64,000 nt of DNA from Pyricularia pennisetigena (GCF_004337985.1 NC_043742.1:6218389-6282388); one strand, 5' to 3'; positions 45,887-59,148 are shown, counted from the stretch's first letter. A program made the numbers and translations. The notes: generated from the letters alone by a model not told the origin.

Positions 45887-47110
45887 TCAGCATTGCGCAG
45901 AGCCCAGCGGACTATGTCGGAAGTCAAACGCTTTGATCATGCCGTACAAATGAGATGCAGCGGCCAGGAGAACAAAGATGTGAAAAATCTGATGGCTGCT
46001 ACACCAGATGTCAAATTTTCCAGGAAATGACCGTTCAGGCCAGCGTGCCTGCGATCAGTAAATGTCAGCAAGAAAAACTTGCCGTCGTCCGGTTCTCCAT
46101 TCACAGAATTTAGGAATCGGCCAGGTCTTACCGCATAGATGAAGGCTCCGAAAATGTACAGGCCGCCCTGCAGCAGCACCCACCTCAACCCCATCCGCTC
46201 GTCCAAGGCAGCAAAGCCATCCTCGCCGATGGCATGCACCACTGGCACCACTCCGGAGAGGCCGAGTCCCACGAACATGAGCGCCCGGTAGGGCCGCCAG
46301 GCTGGAGATCGGAAACGGTCTACCCAGGAAACAGCCAGGCATCCTAGGCCAAGAACACAGATCTAATAGGGGGATGCTGTCAGGTAATTTCATGACGACG
46401 AGGCACCATTTCAGAANNNNNNNNNNNNNNNNNNNNNNNNNNNNNNNNNNNNNNNNNNNNNNNNNNNNNNNNNNNNNNNNNNGGGAAGAAGAAAAAAGGT
46501 GCTATCAGATTCTCAGCAAAGTAGGCCCCCGACTCACCATGGACAGATACAGCTCCAGCAGCGCCGGGCGGCAGCGGAACCCGTAGTAAAGCGCGGGGAC
46601 GTAGCTGCCGACGATCAGGAACACGATGCCCGTGTAGTCGAGCTTGTTCCCCCACTTTGCGACGGCGGGCGAGTGGTTGCTGAGGGCGTGGAAGGTGGCG
46701 CTCATGCCGAGGCAGAGCAGGGCGCCGGCGAAGAAGCAGGAGAAGGCAAGCACGTCTCCGCCGTAGGCCTCGGCCGCGCGCGGCCGGACGACGGCCTGCA
46801 AAAAGTAGGCGCCCGTCGCCGTGAACCCGACGGCGCCGACGAGGTGGGACCAGATGTTGACCGACTCGTTGTGCAGGTGCAGGAGGCTGGCCAGCGACGC
46901 CGCGTAGCTGTTGCTGGTGCGCCGGTACCCGCTCAGGATGAAGGCGTTGTCGCGCCGCCAGTCCTCCAGCTCGTCCCACAGGATCAGCAGGGTCTGGGAT
47001 GCCTTGTCCTCGACCGCCCGGACGGTTTCGACGACAACGTCGGTGGCTGTCGTGGCGTCCTCGGACGGGTCCCGACGCCGGCGTATGCCGTTGGTTGGCG
47101 TTCCGGGCAT
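45887..47110 (-). CDS. PAQR (Izh/haemolysin III-like) membrane receptor
   Basis: Exons 47110-46538, 46362-46132 and 46048-45887 encode 321 residues with about seven membrane helices. Fungal members (Izh1-4) take part in sterol and zinc homeostasis signalling; PAQR proteins may have hydrolase activity. Conserved points are the N-terminal FILSGYRRTSNSYAASLASL and LHLHNESVNIWSHLVGA, the metal-site motif SATFHALSNHS, the DYTGIVFLIVGSYVPALYYGF helix, and the C-terminal FDIWCSSHQIFHIFVLLAA with SHLYG. The three His-containing motifs that bind zinc in AdipoR structures (SxxxH and HxxxH) are present. An assembly gap (46417-46482) lies in intron 1 and not in coding sequence, so the protein is complete. 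Exon 1 is strongly GC3-rich. Confidence 0.92.
46417..46482. other. Assembly gap (66 N)
   Basis: A run of N inside intron 1 of the PAQR gene. True length is unknown, so intron size is uncertain. Flanks are A-rich on the right, which may explain the break. Confidence 0.99.
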
Positions 47111-47848
47111 TGTTTCTGCGAATTCGGAGATGGAATGCCTCGGATGTGCCCGTTTTTGGTATTAGATTTTTCTTTTTTTCTTTTCTTTTTGCTTTTTTTT
47201 CGTCCTTGCCTAAAGCTGTCCGTGTCCTATCCTAACCTCCGCCAATTCGTGGCTCCTTTTGTACTGTCGCCATGCGCGTGAATTTCTTTACAATTTGCAC
47301 ATGGGATTTATGTTCCAGCTGTTCTTGGTATTATAATTATTTTTTCCCTCTCTTTTCTGTTGAGGGCCGAGGCAGTCATGATTATGGATGTGGAATTAAT
47401 AACGTTCCAATTCAACAATTTCCACATGTCGCCAGTACTATTCACCCTAACCCTTGAAATGGCATGGATAAAACTCCTGGTCAGCAAAAAAGAGCACTTC
47501 GGAAGAACCTAGGACTGAATATCTCGAGCACTTTAGGTGCTCGAGCATGTGTCTTTTGTTCAACAAATAGGACATTGTGAAATACATAGCCCACGTCGCT
47601 TCAACGATTCAAATGATCGCAGGATAACCAGATGCCGCAACAACCAAGCACATTGTTCATGTCACAAAGTTTTTGAACAAACTGAGCATAACCAAACGCC
47701 AAGTTCATATTCCCAGCTTCTTGTAGTCTTCAATGATAGAACTAATCCACAACTCCGTCGCTGCGTGTTCTGAATCAAGCCGACGCCGAGGTCAACCTGG
47801 AATCGAGTGGTCGCTCAAACGCCCAAAGCCAACCAAACGCAATGCTAA
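47111..47848. other. Intergenic, no supported gene
   Basis: It contains the PAQR promoter and TMA7 3' region. T-rich runs occur at 47165-47202. A single CCCTAACCCT at about 47444-47455 resembles two telomere units but is isolated. Confidence 0.6.
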
Positions 47849-48250
47849 TCATTTCTTCCCGCTCTTCTTGATGCCCTGGGTACCTGTGTTAAGAGGTCCC
47901 TTGCCCTTGGCCTTGTCTGCCATCTCCTTCTTTGCCTTCTCCTCTAGTGCGCATCATACAGGGTTAGCAGCCGACGCGGCGACATGATCCAAGTTCATTT
48001 CGTTTCGTCTGTCCGAATTTGGAATAAACGGTGGTTAGACTAACCAGCGCGCTTCTTCTCGAGGAAAGCCTTGTCGTCGTCGTCGAGGTCCTTGGCGCCC
48101 TTCTTGGGAGCCTTAAGAGGCTTGGCCTTGCCGCCTAAGTGTGCAGAAAACGCGTGTCAGCAATGAAGAGGATGGCGGGGAGGGGGACTGGTCGTGGCTT
48201 GAATTCTGGAGCAGCACCGAATGCATACCTTCACGGTTTGCACCACCCAT
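47849..48250 (-). CDS. TMA7: Tma7, translation machinery-associated protein
   Basis: Three small exons, 48250-48229 (22 nt), 48134-48045 and 47943-47849, encode 68 residues, close to yeast Tma7 (64). All intron phases are 1 and the joins are clean. Tma7 is a small basic protein that associates with ribosomes; yeast mutants have altered translation. The protein reads MGGANREG then GKAKPLKAPKKGAKDLDDDD, KAFLEKKRAEEKAKKEM, and ends GPLNTGTQGIKKSGKK, the hallmark pattern of the TMA7 family (GG-K-KPLK-PKK..DLDEDD..FK-KK, with GPLxxGGIKKSGKK at the end). It is missed by simple ORF searches because no exon exceeds 100 nt. It is divergent from PRP4, with 672 bp between the start codons. Confidence 0.94.
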
Positions 48251-48922
48251 CCTGTTTAAAAAAAGAAGCTCTAGGCTGCGGAATAAAGACTGCGACGACG
48301 AGGAGACTTGTTGCCGATGGGCTGGTTCCGGTGGGTTCAAAAGATGGCTCTGTTCAAAGGGACTTGGAGAAAGACGGACCAGACCCTTTTTTGCCCCTCT
48401 TCCAACTGCAACGAGGCTTATCATTCGGGAGAATCAGCCGATAAGGCAAGGCTCTCGAGTCTGCACTCTAGCGGTGAGTGGGGGCGGACCCACTTTGCCT
48501 CCGGACGCGGTCGCCCTACATACCAATTGACTCTGACTACTAACTGTATCCGATGAAGCTGATGGATGACTCGCGCGAGCAATCAAGACTCTCGAGCAAT
48601 GGGCGTTTGTTCACAGAATCAAAATCATCCCTTCACCGTCATCTGTTGATCCGTCACGGAATTTTAACCCCCGCCAGTTACAGCATCTATTTACGAAACT
48701 TGCCGTGGCTTCCAATCAGACCGGCATGATCTGACTGAAAAGGCTCTAGGTTAGATCCGGTTGGGCGCATTTGTCGCATCTCACTTGCTTCATCGCTTCT
48801 TTCACTGACGCTTACGCAAACAACCCAACCTCTCGCCACGAAAGAAGGCACCCGGCTGGGTGACCAACACCAAGAAGCATACAAAACAAATCGATCCTCG
48901 ACAGGCAGGCACATTCAGCGCG
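48251..48922. promoter_or_regulatory. Divergent promoter region of TMA7 and PRP4
   Basis: A 672-bp spacer between the oppositely oriented start codons of two RNA/translation-related genes. No specific motif was assigned. No gene is present. Confidence 0.5.
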
Positions 48923-51900
48923 ATGGCTTCCGGGTACAGCTCAGACGAAGGTGAAATTGTCGAGAACGGCGACCATGGTGTGAAAAAGGCAACCACTCTG
49001 CCGCATCGTGAGGGGGCCAGCGGTGTTGACCGTACCAATAGAAATCGAGGCAGGCCGTCCCGGTCTCCCGAGCCCGGCTTTCGTTCCGGCTCTCCACGCG
49101 GCTCCAAGCGTGCCCGCGCTGACGATCGCGACTATTATAATGGATCCAGGGGCGGCGGCTCCGACCGCGACCCGCGCCGGTTCCGCGTCCACTACGAGGA
49201 ATCATCGCGCCGCCGCGATCGGCCCCCCCGCCAGTACGAGGACCTAGACCGCCCGGGTACTAACGGCCCTCTTCCCTATGATGACCGAGACTATCGCTAC
49301 GACGACAGAGATGGCGACAAGTACCCGGACAAGCGCGCACGTCATCGCAGCAGATCGCCGTACCGCTCCACGCGGGCCGATAACGGAGGGCGTGATAGAG
49401 GTGGCGGCAGAGGTGATGTTCACCATCGCGATCGACAATCTCAGGATAGGGACCAGGCTGAGTCTATCAAGTATAGTACCCACAATGACAGACAGCCACG
49501 GGACGAAACCATGTCCAAGCGGGCTCGTCCTGTGGTTGATGATAGTAGCCAGAGAATGGTCCATGCTAAATCTGTTCAAGGTGTTGCCGAAGAGCATAAA
49601 AACGGTGCTGAAGATGACAAAAGAGAGTATGTCCAACTCGACCACTTGTTTTGCATCTGGCTTTATCCTGCATTGACTGTTCAATCTTGCTGATCGATCC
49701 ACTTCCCTTATACAGCACTGGCTCCAAGCAGCCCGAGTCTCAGTCCGAGGACTGGGAACCTCCGTCCGTCGTGGACGAAGAGGCTGAAATCGAGCGTCGG
49801 AGACGGCGGCGTGAAGAGCTCCTTCGCAAGTCACGCGGCTCAACACCAATGCAGCAACAGCTTCTTGCTGCATCTGCTGCCAAGCTGGCGGTTTCGACCC
49901 CTGAATCGACACAGGGCAACACACCACAACGGACCGAAGTCAACACTCCTCGCTCTGGTAAGAACGCCTAAAGATGCCACAGCTGTACTTCTCTGTTACT
50001 AATACGTGTCCAGACGCGGTATCGCCTGATCGGTCCTCTGCGCAAGCCAACGATGCTGGAACGCCAGAGGCTCTGGATATGTTCACTGAACAGGACCTGG
50101 TCAACACCCATAGCAAGGGCAAATCCCTGGATGAAGATGGTCCATCGGCTGCCGACTATGATCCTACTGCTGACATGAAAGAGGATGAGCGCCGCGACGA
50201 GATGCGACATGGCAACGTTGGATTACACGGTGAAGGCCCTAATACAAACAATGCCTCGGCTCTTGGCAACGAAGAGTCTATGAAAAAGGAGACAGGTACC
50301 GGCGACTCAAAAGCAGCTGGCGACGATGACGATGACGACTTTGACATGTTCTCCACGGCCCCGCCCGAGAGGTATGTTGCACCCAAAACGTCGGCTCAAG
50401 CGGCTGCTGCAGAAGATGAAGCAGGTACTACGCACCTGGCGCAGGGTAACGGTGGCGGTATCCTCGAAGGCGATGACAAGGACGGCTACTACAAGATCAG
50501 GCCTGGGGAGATCCTCGATGGCCGGTATCAGATCCAGTCGGCACTCGGCAAGGGCATGTTCTCGGGTGTGGCGAGGGCAATGGACGTAACGAACAAGAAG
50601 CTCGTTGCCATCAAAATCATGCGCAACAATGACGCCCTACGAAAAGGAGGTTTTACTGAAATCGCCATCCTGCAGAAGCTCAATGATGCGGATCCTGAGA
50701 ACAAGAAGCACATTGTCAAGTTTGAGCGCTCTTTCGAGTACAAGGGCCATTTGTGTATGGCCTTTGAAAACTTGTCTCTCAACCTCAGAGAGGTGCTGAA
50801 AAAGTTTGGCAACAATGTTGGTATCAACCTTCGGGGCGTCCGGGCTTATGCATACCAGATATTTTTGGCCTTGGGGCACATGCGCAAGTGCAGCATCATA
50901 CACGCCGATCTAAAACCGGACAACATATTGGTAAGCCCAACCTTAATGCTTCTACACTGGGGTTAAAACACGACCGGCTTGATTAACCAGATTGATGTCA
51001 TGTTGATACAGGTCAACGATCAACGTAATGTGCTAAAAATCTGCGATTTGGGCACTGCGATCGACAGATCGGATGCGGCGACAGCACACAATGAGATCAC
51101 ACCTTACCTCGTCAGTAGGTTCTACCGAGCGCCTGAGATCATCCTAGGAATCCCATACGACTATGCCGCAGACATGTGGTCGATCGGTTGCACCCTGTAC
51201 GAAATGTACACGGGCAAGATTCTCTTTACGGGCGATAGCAACAACCAGATGCTCCGAGCCATCATGGAGATTCGTGGCAAGATCAGCAGAAAGCTCTATC
51301 AAAGAGGTGAGCTGTGGCAGATGCACTTTGACGAACTGGGCAACTTTTTCAGTCAAGAGAGGGATAAAGTCCTGGGAAAGGTACGTTCCGCATGTTTTCT
51401 TGCATGCCCTGGTTGTTTTCCTTTTGCCCAGGCATTTAGTCTGCCTCTTGCTTCACACTCTTGGTTCATGCTTCCCATAGGCGTCACTCAGCGTCTATTC
51501 ATTCGATTTCTTTGGCTTAATATCTTATGTTTCGGTGTCCACATTTGCGACATATGCAAAGCGAGATTGGTGGCGGTTGCGCTACTCGTTTCAAGATTGC
51601 GAGCGTGTCGTCGAACCAACAATGACAAAGTGGCACGGCAAATACTTCTATTTTTACCTCCCCTGCTTCGTTTTCCCGCGCCCATGATTCTTGGGGGCGG
51701 CCAACGACGGGCGAATTCGTCAGCCGGAATCACCTCATCCGACTCGGCACATGGCCTTTTTGCCCTTTACATTGGGAATCTGCCATTATTCGCAGCAGGT
51801 CGGATTCTGAGGCCTGACTGCTCAGCCATACTCGGGACAGTTTTCGATGCAAACGATGTTCAGGAATTAAATCAATTAATTCCCAGGATGGGAGATTGTC

Positions 51901-52603
51901 CAGTGGAGGTGGATCTAGCTCAGCAAACACTGCCTACCTACCACCCCTGACCAGCTTAACGGCTGGCGCCCACTGGGTCAGTGAAGTCACTGCATCCTGT
52001 GTGGACTGCTAGCGGCAATTTGTGCTGGGGGTGTCTGCTTCGACCCAGGCAACATCATCAACAGGCCCGTCTACAAAGCTTTTCCGCTGACGGGAAAGCA
52101 ACCAAACTACACCCCAGTCACAGGCCCCCAACAGCCCGGCTAAGGTCATCCATATCGCTACCTACAGTTTTTTTTTTTTTTTTTTTTTTTTTTTTCTATC
52201 TTTAGCTGCGACCTTTCTCTATTTCCGGTGGGCCCAGCGCCCGACGGACCGGCCACATTGGCATCCTATGGTGCTAGGCACCCAATTGATCCTCTTCCCA
52301 ATATTTCCTTGTTCGTAAATCAAAATAGCAAATGCACGTAACACGGCCCATAAGTTGACTAACACAAAACCCCTACAGACTACCGTCAGGACCCTGGCCG
52401 CCATCAAGCCAACTCGCGATCTGCGGACCCGTCTGCTGGCCGCGTCTGCTGGCATGACGGATACTGAGGCCAAGGAGCTTAACCTCTTTCACGACCTCTT
52501 GGATCGCTGCCTCCACGTCAACCCTGACAAGAGGATCACTCCTGCTGACGCCCTGAAGCACCCCTTCTTCACAGCCAAGTTGTATACGACTGGTCGGCGT
52601 TGA
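48923..52603 (+). CDS. PRP4: Prp4 pre-mRNA-processing kinase
   Basis: Five exons, 48923-49626, 49716-49957, 50014-50930, 51012-51380 and 52379-52603, encode 818 residues. Prp4 kinase phosphorylates spliceosomal proteins (Prp1/Prp6 class) and licenses spliceosome activation in the nucleus. The N-terminal half is Arg/Ser/Asp-rich with RSRSP-type stretches. An acidic region (DDDDDDFDMFS) precedes the kinase domain. The domain shows LGKGMFSGVARA (glycine loop), VAIKIMR, HADLKPDNIL, DLG in place of DFG (KICDLGTA, normal for this family), RFYRAPEIILG, DMWSIGCTLYEM, and in exon 5 LLDRCLHVNPDKRITPADALKHPFF. Intron 4 is 998 nt, roughly ten times the others; joining KVLGK to TTVRTLAAIKPTRDL restores the family sequence. 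An in-frame ATG-less extension upstream of 48923 is leader. Confidence 0.94.
51381..52378 (+). other. Unusually long intron 4 of PRP4, possible insertion
   Basis: The 998-nt intron starts GTACGT and ends CCCTACAG, with a TGACTAAC branch site 20-27 nt before its end. Other introns in the gene are 56-89 nt. It includes a T28 tract at 52168-52195. If retained, translation from exon 4 would continue for about 190 codons to a stop at 51948-51950 without the C-terminal kinase lobe. No transposon protein or clear terminal repeats were seen. Confidence 0.7.
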
Positions 52604-55600
52604 CGCGGCCTACAAGCATGCCATTGGGGGCTTGGGCGTGAAAATATACAACCATAATTAGAAATGCGGCCCCCATCGTCCGCGACATACACCTAGGTCT
52701 CCGCGAGCGAAGCTAGTTCGTCAATGTTCTGGAGCTACAAGGGCGCTGTCACAAACGACAGTGTGCTTTGGTACAATTTTAGACTTACGGGAATATGCAA
52801 TTCAATCTCAAGCCGTGTGCTTATTACTAGTGAGCATAGTGCTGCTGTCTTTGCCCCATACCTGGCCATCATATTGTCGTGTCTATTAATTCCCGCCGAG
52901 CAGGAACCGGGACGGCCTGCTGATTAAGGACACCGGCGCTTGCTGAAACGCGCATAGAGCCGCCATAAGCTGAATGTTTGTTCCTAATGATTCCTCAAGT
53001 CCTTCTGTCCTCGGCAGAGTGTCCCTGCAGAGTGCGAACTGGTTCGCACAAGGTACCTACATATCGACCTAGCTAAACACACCGTAGTAAGATGCTCGTC
53101 TCCATGCCGAGCGCTTGTTGCTATTCATCCTTCCCATGCTGCATAAGCAGGGCCTATGGATTGTCTCCCTGAGCCCACTGGACGCCATGTGGTAGCTCCA
53201 CCGTTGACTCCTCCCGTGCGATGCAGGATAATGTGCACCAACAAGAAAGGCCACACACAGTAGGATTTCACCTGAGTACTGGTGTACAGTGTATGCACAT
53301 CACGACTTGTTGCTCCCGTCTCCCTACACCATTATTGCACAATGGCCCTGTGGACGGGTGAAATTGGCCGTTATGTCGGGCGCTCTTTGTGGCCTCCTCA
53401 CACGCCCCAGCGGCCACAGCGGCCGAGTTCGAACCTTGTGGGAGCTGGGAAAGCGGGCAACAGTCGAGTCAACCCAGGGGAGGATCGGCCAAGACTCCCA
53501 GCTTCGAAACCCCCAAAGTCATACCATCTCGACCTCACAGTGCCGTGTCCCCGCGCGCGGCCTGACGACTAACTCCCGTTGTGCTCCCCTCCCTTCACAT
53601 TAATGATGCCCAAAACAAGCAGGAAAAGAGCTCAAACGCGGCCCTAGGGCAAATTCGGCTAAGCTTTTCACCTTGTCATGTCCTCCCTCAAGGCACAGAT
53701 TGGGGATCGGTGTCTTTGGGGCGTAAATGGCAATGTACGCACACAGAGGGGCAGGGTAAGACTCGTACATTCCCCAAGTCATTGCTTACACATGCACAGA
53801 TCTGACTCGGTGTAACTGAGGCGATGTTTCTTTCCTTCTTCTCTCATCTCATCCTTCTGCTTGTGCGTTGTACTCGTGTTTATGCTGGTCGGGTGCTGGA
53901 ATGAGGCTTCCGAGCAAGGCTTTTTTTTGTTTTGTTTTTGTTTGTCTCGACCAGGACATGCAAGCCGGGAGGCTACATGGTTGCATCACTCTCTTTCTTG
54001 GACGAGTTCCCACCAAGAGGCAGATGGGGATTTTCTTCGTCCATTTCCAAAGACCGTGGGGGCGACAGGAAAACTGCCCAGATTGCGTCTGTGGCACGGT
54101 GAGACACTCACGAAATATCGAGAAACAGAAAACGCCGCTGGCCGTTCCCACCCGTGTAACATGTCGGCTTCCGGGGACCTGCAAGTCGCGCCCAAAAGAG
54201 CATACCCACCAAGCCCTTTTTTTTCCCTTTATTTTTCCAAATTTCTCGTCCACTTGTTTAGCCTCGGGAAAGATGCTGTGTATGTAAGCACGTTGGCCAT
54301 GTTTACCAAGGCCAAAGGTCCCCGTCGACAAACACCCGGATCCCCGACGAGTCTGTGGGGGAGAATTGGCTACGCCGGTAGGCGTAATGTGGGGGGAAAG
54401 CTGTTTTTTTTCATCTGATTTTGCCTGTTCGTTTCGTCATCTGTGATCGTCATAATCGGTACATGTTTCCGTCGTATAGAGCTGTCAAATAATTAGAGTA
54501 GGATCAAGAAGGTGACGGGAGTCTGCTCGTGCCATTCAGGGGGGAGCGTGAAACAGCATTGCCCCGGTACTTGTGGGAGATATGTTTGTCCGCCTCTCAT
54601 CGATAGGCTAGACTGGGGTTCTTTGCTGTTGCAAACACCAAACCTGTCGATGGGGCAGGCACAACATCGCCACTGTACGCCCAGGACGATTGCCATGGAG
54701 GATTACAAGGCTTCCGCTGCGTCGCGTAGACCAGTAGAAGCTTCTCCTTTTTTTTTCTGTTTCCCCACCCCCCATATCTCACATCCACCCTGTGCGCCGT
54801 CTCACGGGGGAAGTTCTCTATCTGTGGCTCGCCTCGGAGACACCGAGACAAATCATCCATGATGCATAGCGGAGCGGCCCCCGTCTCTCTCTTCTCCGCG
54901 CCTGTCTAAGTCCTTCCCCCCATCCCCTGCTGTCCTCGTACCAACAACCCGGGGGAGAGAGTAGGGCGGAAAGTGGGTGAGAGGTTACCTGCTCGTGTTT
55001 TTGTTCTCCTGGCCGACACGGCGGTTTGGAGAACGAGGGTAGGGGGGCCTGAGTACGTTTGTCGCATTAACAAAAGGGATGCGTTGAATGATAGTCAGGG
55101 AATCCCAGAACTCCAAGAAAGGAAGAAAACAAAACCATTTTACGTGCTGCTGTCTTGTGCACTTATGCAGACTCATACCCCTTTGGGTGAAGTGATTGAC
55201 ATGTCAGGAAACATCTGGGGGGTTTACGCGTCGAGGGTTAAAAAGGTTAATTTTATTTTCTGTTATGTCAACGTTCAAGACTTGAGATTAGACAAATAAC
55301 CAAAACTATCTCGTGACCACACTCCTCACAACCTTATCCTTGGTTTAGTCCAGTCACATAGTATCCAAACAATGACCTGAGGGAGCTGCGTCATAAGAAT
55401 CAAGGGTGCAATCTGCCTCGACATCAACGTAAAACTAAACTACCATGTAGAGCATTGATGATGCATGGACCAGCTGGGCGGCTCACCGAACTGAGCTGTC
55501 ATTTGCCGTCTTTATACTGATATCTACAAAGCTCATTTTGGTCAATGGAAGTTTTTAAGATTGCAGATAATGTGGCAATTGATATGTGTGACAACCACAT

Positions 55601-55680
55601 GACCTTTTTTTTTTGCATTAAAAAGACTCTTTGATGACTCGCACTCTCCAGCCCAGCCATTTCCAAACAGGGGAGGCGGG

Positions 55681-55682
55681 NN
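55681..55682. other. Two ambiguous bases
   Basis: Two N between short G-rich sequences suggest an unresolved homopolymer or a polished gap. Confidence 0.95.
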
Positions 55683-55882
55683 TGGGCAATAGGGAATGAC
55701 TTGAAGAAAAAAAAAATATGGTTATCCGCATCATGCACTCTTGTCCAAAAGGGGAAGACACCGCATACGGATGGGGCAGGCTGTACGACGGGCGGCAGCC
55801 GATGACGATCTGTAGTGTAAGGGATTGTGTTGTTTCCAAAGTCGCAGCAACCCAACAGGGCATGACTTTGATACTACGAGCC

Positions 55883-55917
55883 AAAAATAAAAATAAGAAT
55901 AAAAATAAAAATAAAAC
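55883..55917. repeat. AAAAAT microsatellite
   Basis: About six tandem AAAAAT-type units with one interruption, inside the gene-poor tract. Confidence 0.85.
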
Positions 55918-58900
55918 ATTTGTTCGGTGAATCTGCGTGCTTGCATGACTAAAGAGAGAGAGAAAAAAAAAAAAAAAAGACACACCAGTCGTCTTCAATC
56001 GCATCCCTTTCCTTTACTACCATGATGCCCTTTGTACAACCTTGTTCACCGGACAATCCTACTACCATTTCCCGGGCAGACCATGCTCCGTTAGATAGGA
56101 TCGGACAGCCCGGCCGAGATCGGGGGGCAACAAGATCCAAGCTGGCTTTAAACACCCTTTTTTTGACAAATGTCTTCTTTTCTTAGTCGCATTGTCGTTT
56201 TGTCCGTCTGCCTTTATGCCGAGGATGAGGCGTGGGACATGCGATTTTCCAAGCAGACTCAAGGCGAGCATCACGATTCGGGAGTGTATGTATTTCGTAT
56301 GTGTAACAACATTGTTGTTTTTTTTCTCTGTTTTCTATATACTTGATTACCCCTAATGGGTGCCCAACATCATTATTGCCAACCTTGTTCTTGTTCTGTG
56401 CACTGCCACCCTGTCTGGCTCTATCAGCCCTGCGTTTGGTTATTGCCCTATAAAGCAGGCCCCCGGCTGATAGTCTGCCCTATATATTTCCTCCTGATCG
56501 ATATCGGGACGGTAAGCAGTCTGCAAGCGGGTTGGTGGGGACCTCGGAAGAATTGACAAAGAAGAAAAAAAAAGAAAAGAGGGCAAGTCATTATAAAAAA
56601 GCAAAACATCCCGGACCTCGGTCGACAGAAATGGGAGATGAAGACAAGGCACATCTCCTCTGTCGGATATACCTGCCTCCCCCGGGGGGGCGTCGGTTGA
56701 TGCGCAATGCAGGGCGGAGGGAACTTGGGGTTGCCGATGAACGAGGCAGCCCGCCCGGTTTTTGTTTGTAATGTTGGGAGTAGGGTCTGAAACTTTTTTT
56801 TTTTCTTTCTGCCTCTCTTTTTTTTTCCCCATCTCGTTCGGGTAGCGACCATCGTACTACGTAATAACACGCAATTCCCTGTGAGGCTGATGGCATAGGC
56901 CACATAGGCAAGGCCTCCGTCCCAAGGCCGGGAGAAGGCCGCATCATAAGGCATCAAAACTCATCAGGCCAGCCAATCGAGAGAGAAAAACATCGGAATC
57001 ACGCAAACAGATATGCCGTTGTCCGGACAAACACGGCAAGCACCCGTCAAATCACGTCCCCCAGGCAAGCCGAGTGCCTGATTGCATCCACCCAGGCAGG
57101 CAATCTAAACCAGACGTTTGCTCACGTCAATGCACTCCCCCATGATCAATTTGACCCCAGACCCAAAGAGCCAGTCGCCTCGTAGTATTTGTCTCTGGTT
57201 GCTTTTTTTTCATTTCTTCTTACGTTGAGCAGGTGACCAAAAGGAAAAAAAAAAAAGCAAGGGAGGTACAAATGCGCGCATTGAGACGATTTTGGGAACG
57301 GAACAAGCAAAAAAGGCAGAGAGACAAAAAGGAAAAAAAAGGCAACATCGGATATTAGGGGTCTGTCTTGCATGCGCGTGGCGTCCTTTAAGGCATGCTG
57401 ACAAGACACAGACAGAGACACAAGTCGTCCGTGATTTAACTCCAAAAAACCGCGTGCTGTCCTGTCTCAGCTCATTCGGGGTTATGCAAAGACATGATGT
57501 TTTGAACAATTAAAAAAAAAAAAAAACGACGCGTGTACGTCCCAGGTTTAGTTTCTCCTCTAGAGCGTTTCTTTGCCTTGCATATTTTTTTTTTTTCCTT
57601 TGGTCGTTTTTGGGGGGAAGATTTGGAAATGTATATAATCCGCTTGTTATTTCTATCGCCACTGACATCGGAATCAGACCATCTTTGAAACGACTATAGC
57701 CAATTGTGATCCTGTCTAATACTATCTACAGAATAATATTATAGCTAGTCTGGTTAAATAAGATCGAGATCTTGAAATCTGGGCAGAACTTTGGGGGAAA
57801 GCGCCAAAAGGGAAGCCAACCTAACAAAGCAACAAAGAAAGAAAAGTAGACGGCTCCTGATCCGGTACCGTTCACTCAGAGCATATATCTCTTGGTTGGT
57901 TCGAAGGCTGTGATGCATCCACTCCCTGTTTGTCTGATCGAGATCGTGACAAGATGGCTGGGGGGCAAGGCTAAGTAAGTAGTTCAAGGTTGCGAACGAT
58001 TGGTGTATTTGCCAGCGCCTAGCCTTATGGTCTGTATTCTTATGCAGCATGTGATATACTCCCAACCTCTGGTATGAAGTCTGCTTCAGAGCTGAAAAAA
58101 AGAGTGCATGCAACTAAATGGCAAACTCTTGGCGCGTCCAACATTTGCAAAGCTGCAAAGCTGCATTGGAAACACCAAACGACCAGCCGCACTATTCGTT
58201 TGACGTACTTTTACATTGGGTTCGAACCATGGGTGTTTATTGGGGTTTTGGTGGAGGAGAAAATAAAAAAAAAAAAAGGTGTGGCTACCACTTTCGAGAT
58301 AGATTAAAACCCGTAATCTATGTATGACAGGCGGCCTACCAAACGACACCATCTCTACAGCCCGCCCGGACTACAACTTGGCACCCTACAGGCTGCCGCG
58401 GGCGCTTGCTTGCCTTGGGACGCTACGGCCAATCGGGTGTTGGGCATCTTATCTGGGGATTTTCTCTACATGGGCTGAAGTCAGCAGCATCTGCATCCAG
58501 TTCTACTTTGCGTAATTCACATCCTTTCATAAACCAGGGCCCCAGATATCAACACAATAAATACATGCAGAGTGCATACTGCACTGCAGGGGCAAAGACG
58601 TGATTCGCGAATTGCTTTCTCGGTTCTCTTCTCGTTCAGTGGTCAATCTGTTCGCCAATCCCCCATCCAGTGTCTACCTGTGCATTATGTGATTGGGAAG
58701 TGTGCCCTTGTTCCCTACGCCGGCGACGGGTCGGCTGGCGGCACAATGTCATATCAAACTACGGCGGTGGCTTTTTTTATTTTGGAGAAGCAGATTGATC
58801 AACAGGATAATCAGGGTCTAGAACTCGGATCATCACTAAGAAATAAATACATAAAAAAAAAGAATAAAAGAAAGCGAAAAAAGACAAAAGCCCTGAGCGC

Positions 58901-59102
58901 ATCCGTTACAAAGAAATGGGACATCAAGTTAGGATGACGCAAACTAGGATCTACAATACGTAGCAGGATGCCCGGGTGCTCTGGCCTAATCCTTGGTCTG
59001 GTCTAGCTCGGGAAAAAGCGAAAAAGGTAGGTAAGAAAGCAAGGGAGCAAAAAAAGGGCTGAAGTTATGACACAAATTCGGGGGTTCAGAGAAGAGAATC
59101 AA

Positions 59103-59104
<2 letters not shown>

Positions 59105-59148
<44 letters not shown>
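59105..59148. repeat. T44 homopolymer
   Basis: The longest homopolymer in the window, 44 consecutive T, located in the gene-poor tract. Exact length is uncertain in any assembly. Confidence 0.9.

Noticed and set aside
47444..47455. CCCTAACCCT resembling telomere repeat
   Set aside because: Fewer than two units in ordinary intergenic DNA; not evidence for a chromosome end.
53849..54418. Open frames of 185 (+) and 160 (-) codons in the gene-poor tract
   Set aside because: Both strands and three frames are open over the same bases, with no codon bias, domain or splice support.
58205..58240. GGTTCGAACC resembling a tRNA B-box
   Set aside because: The flanking bases cannot form a T stem and no A-box or acceptor stem is present; it is a chance palindrome.
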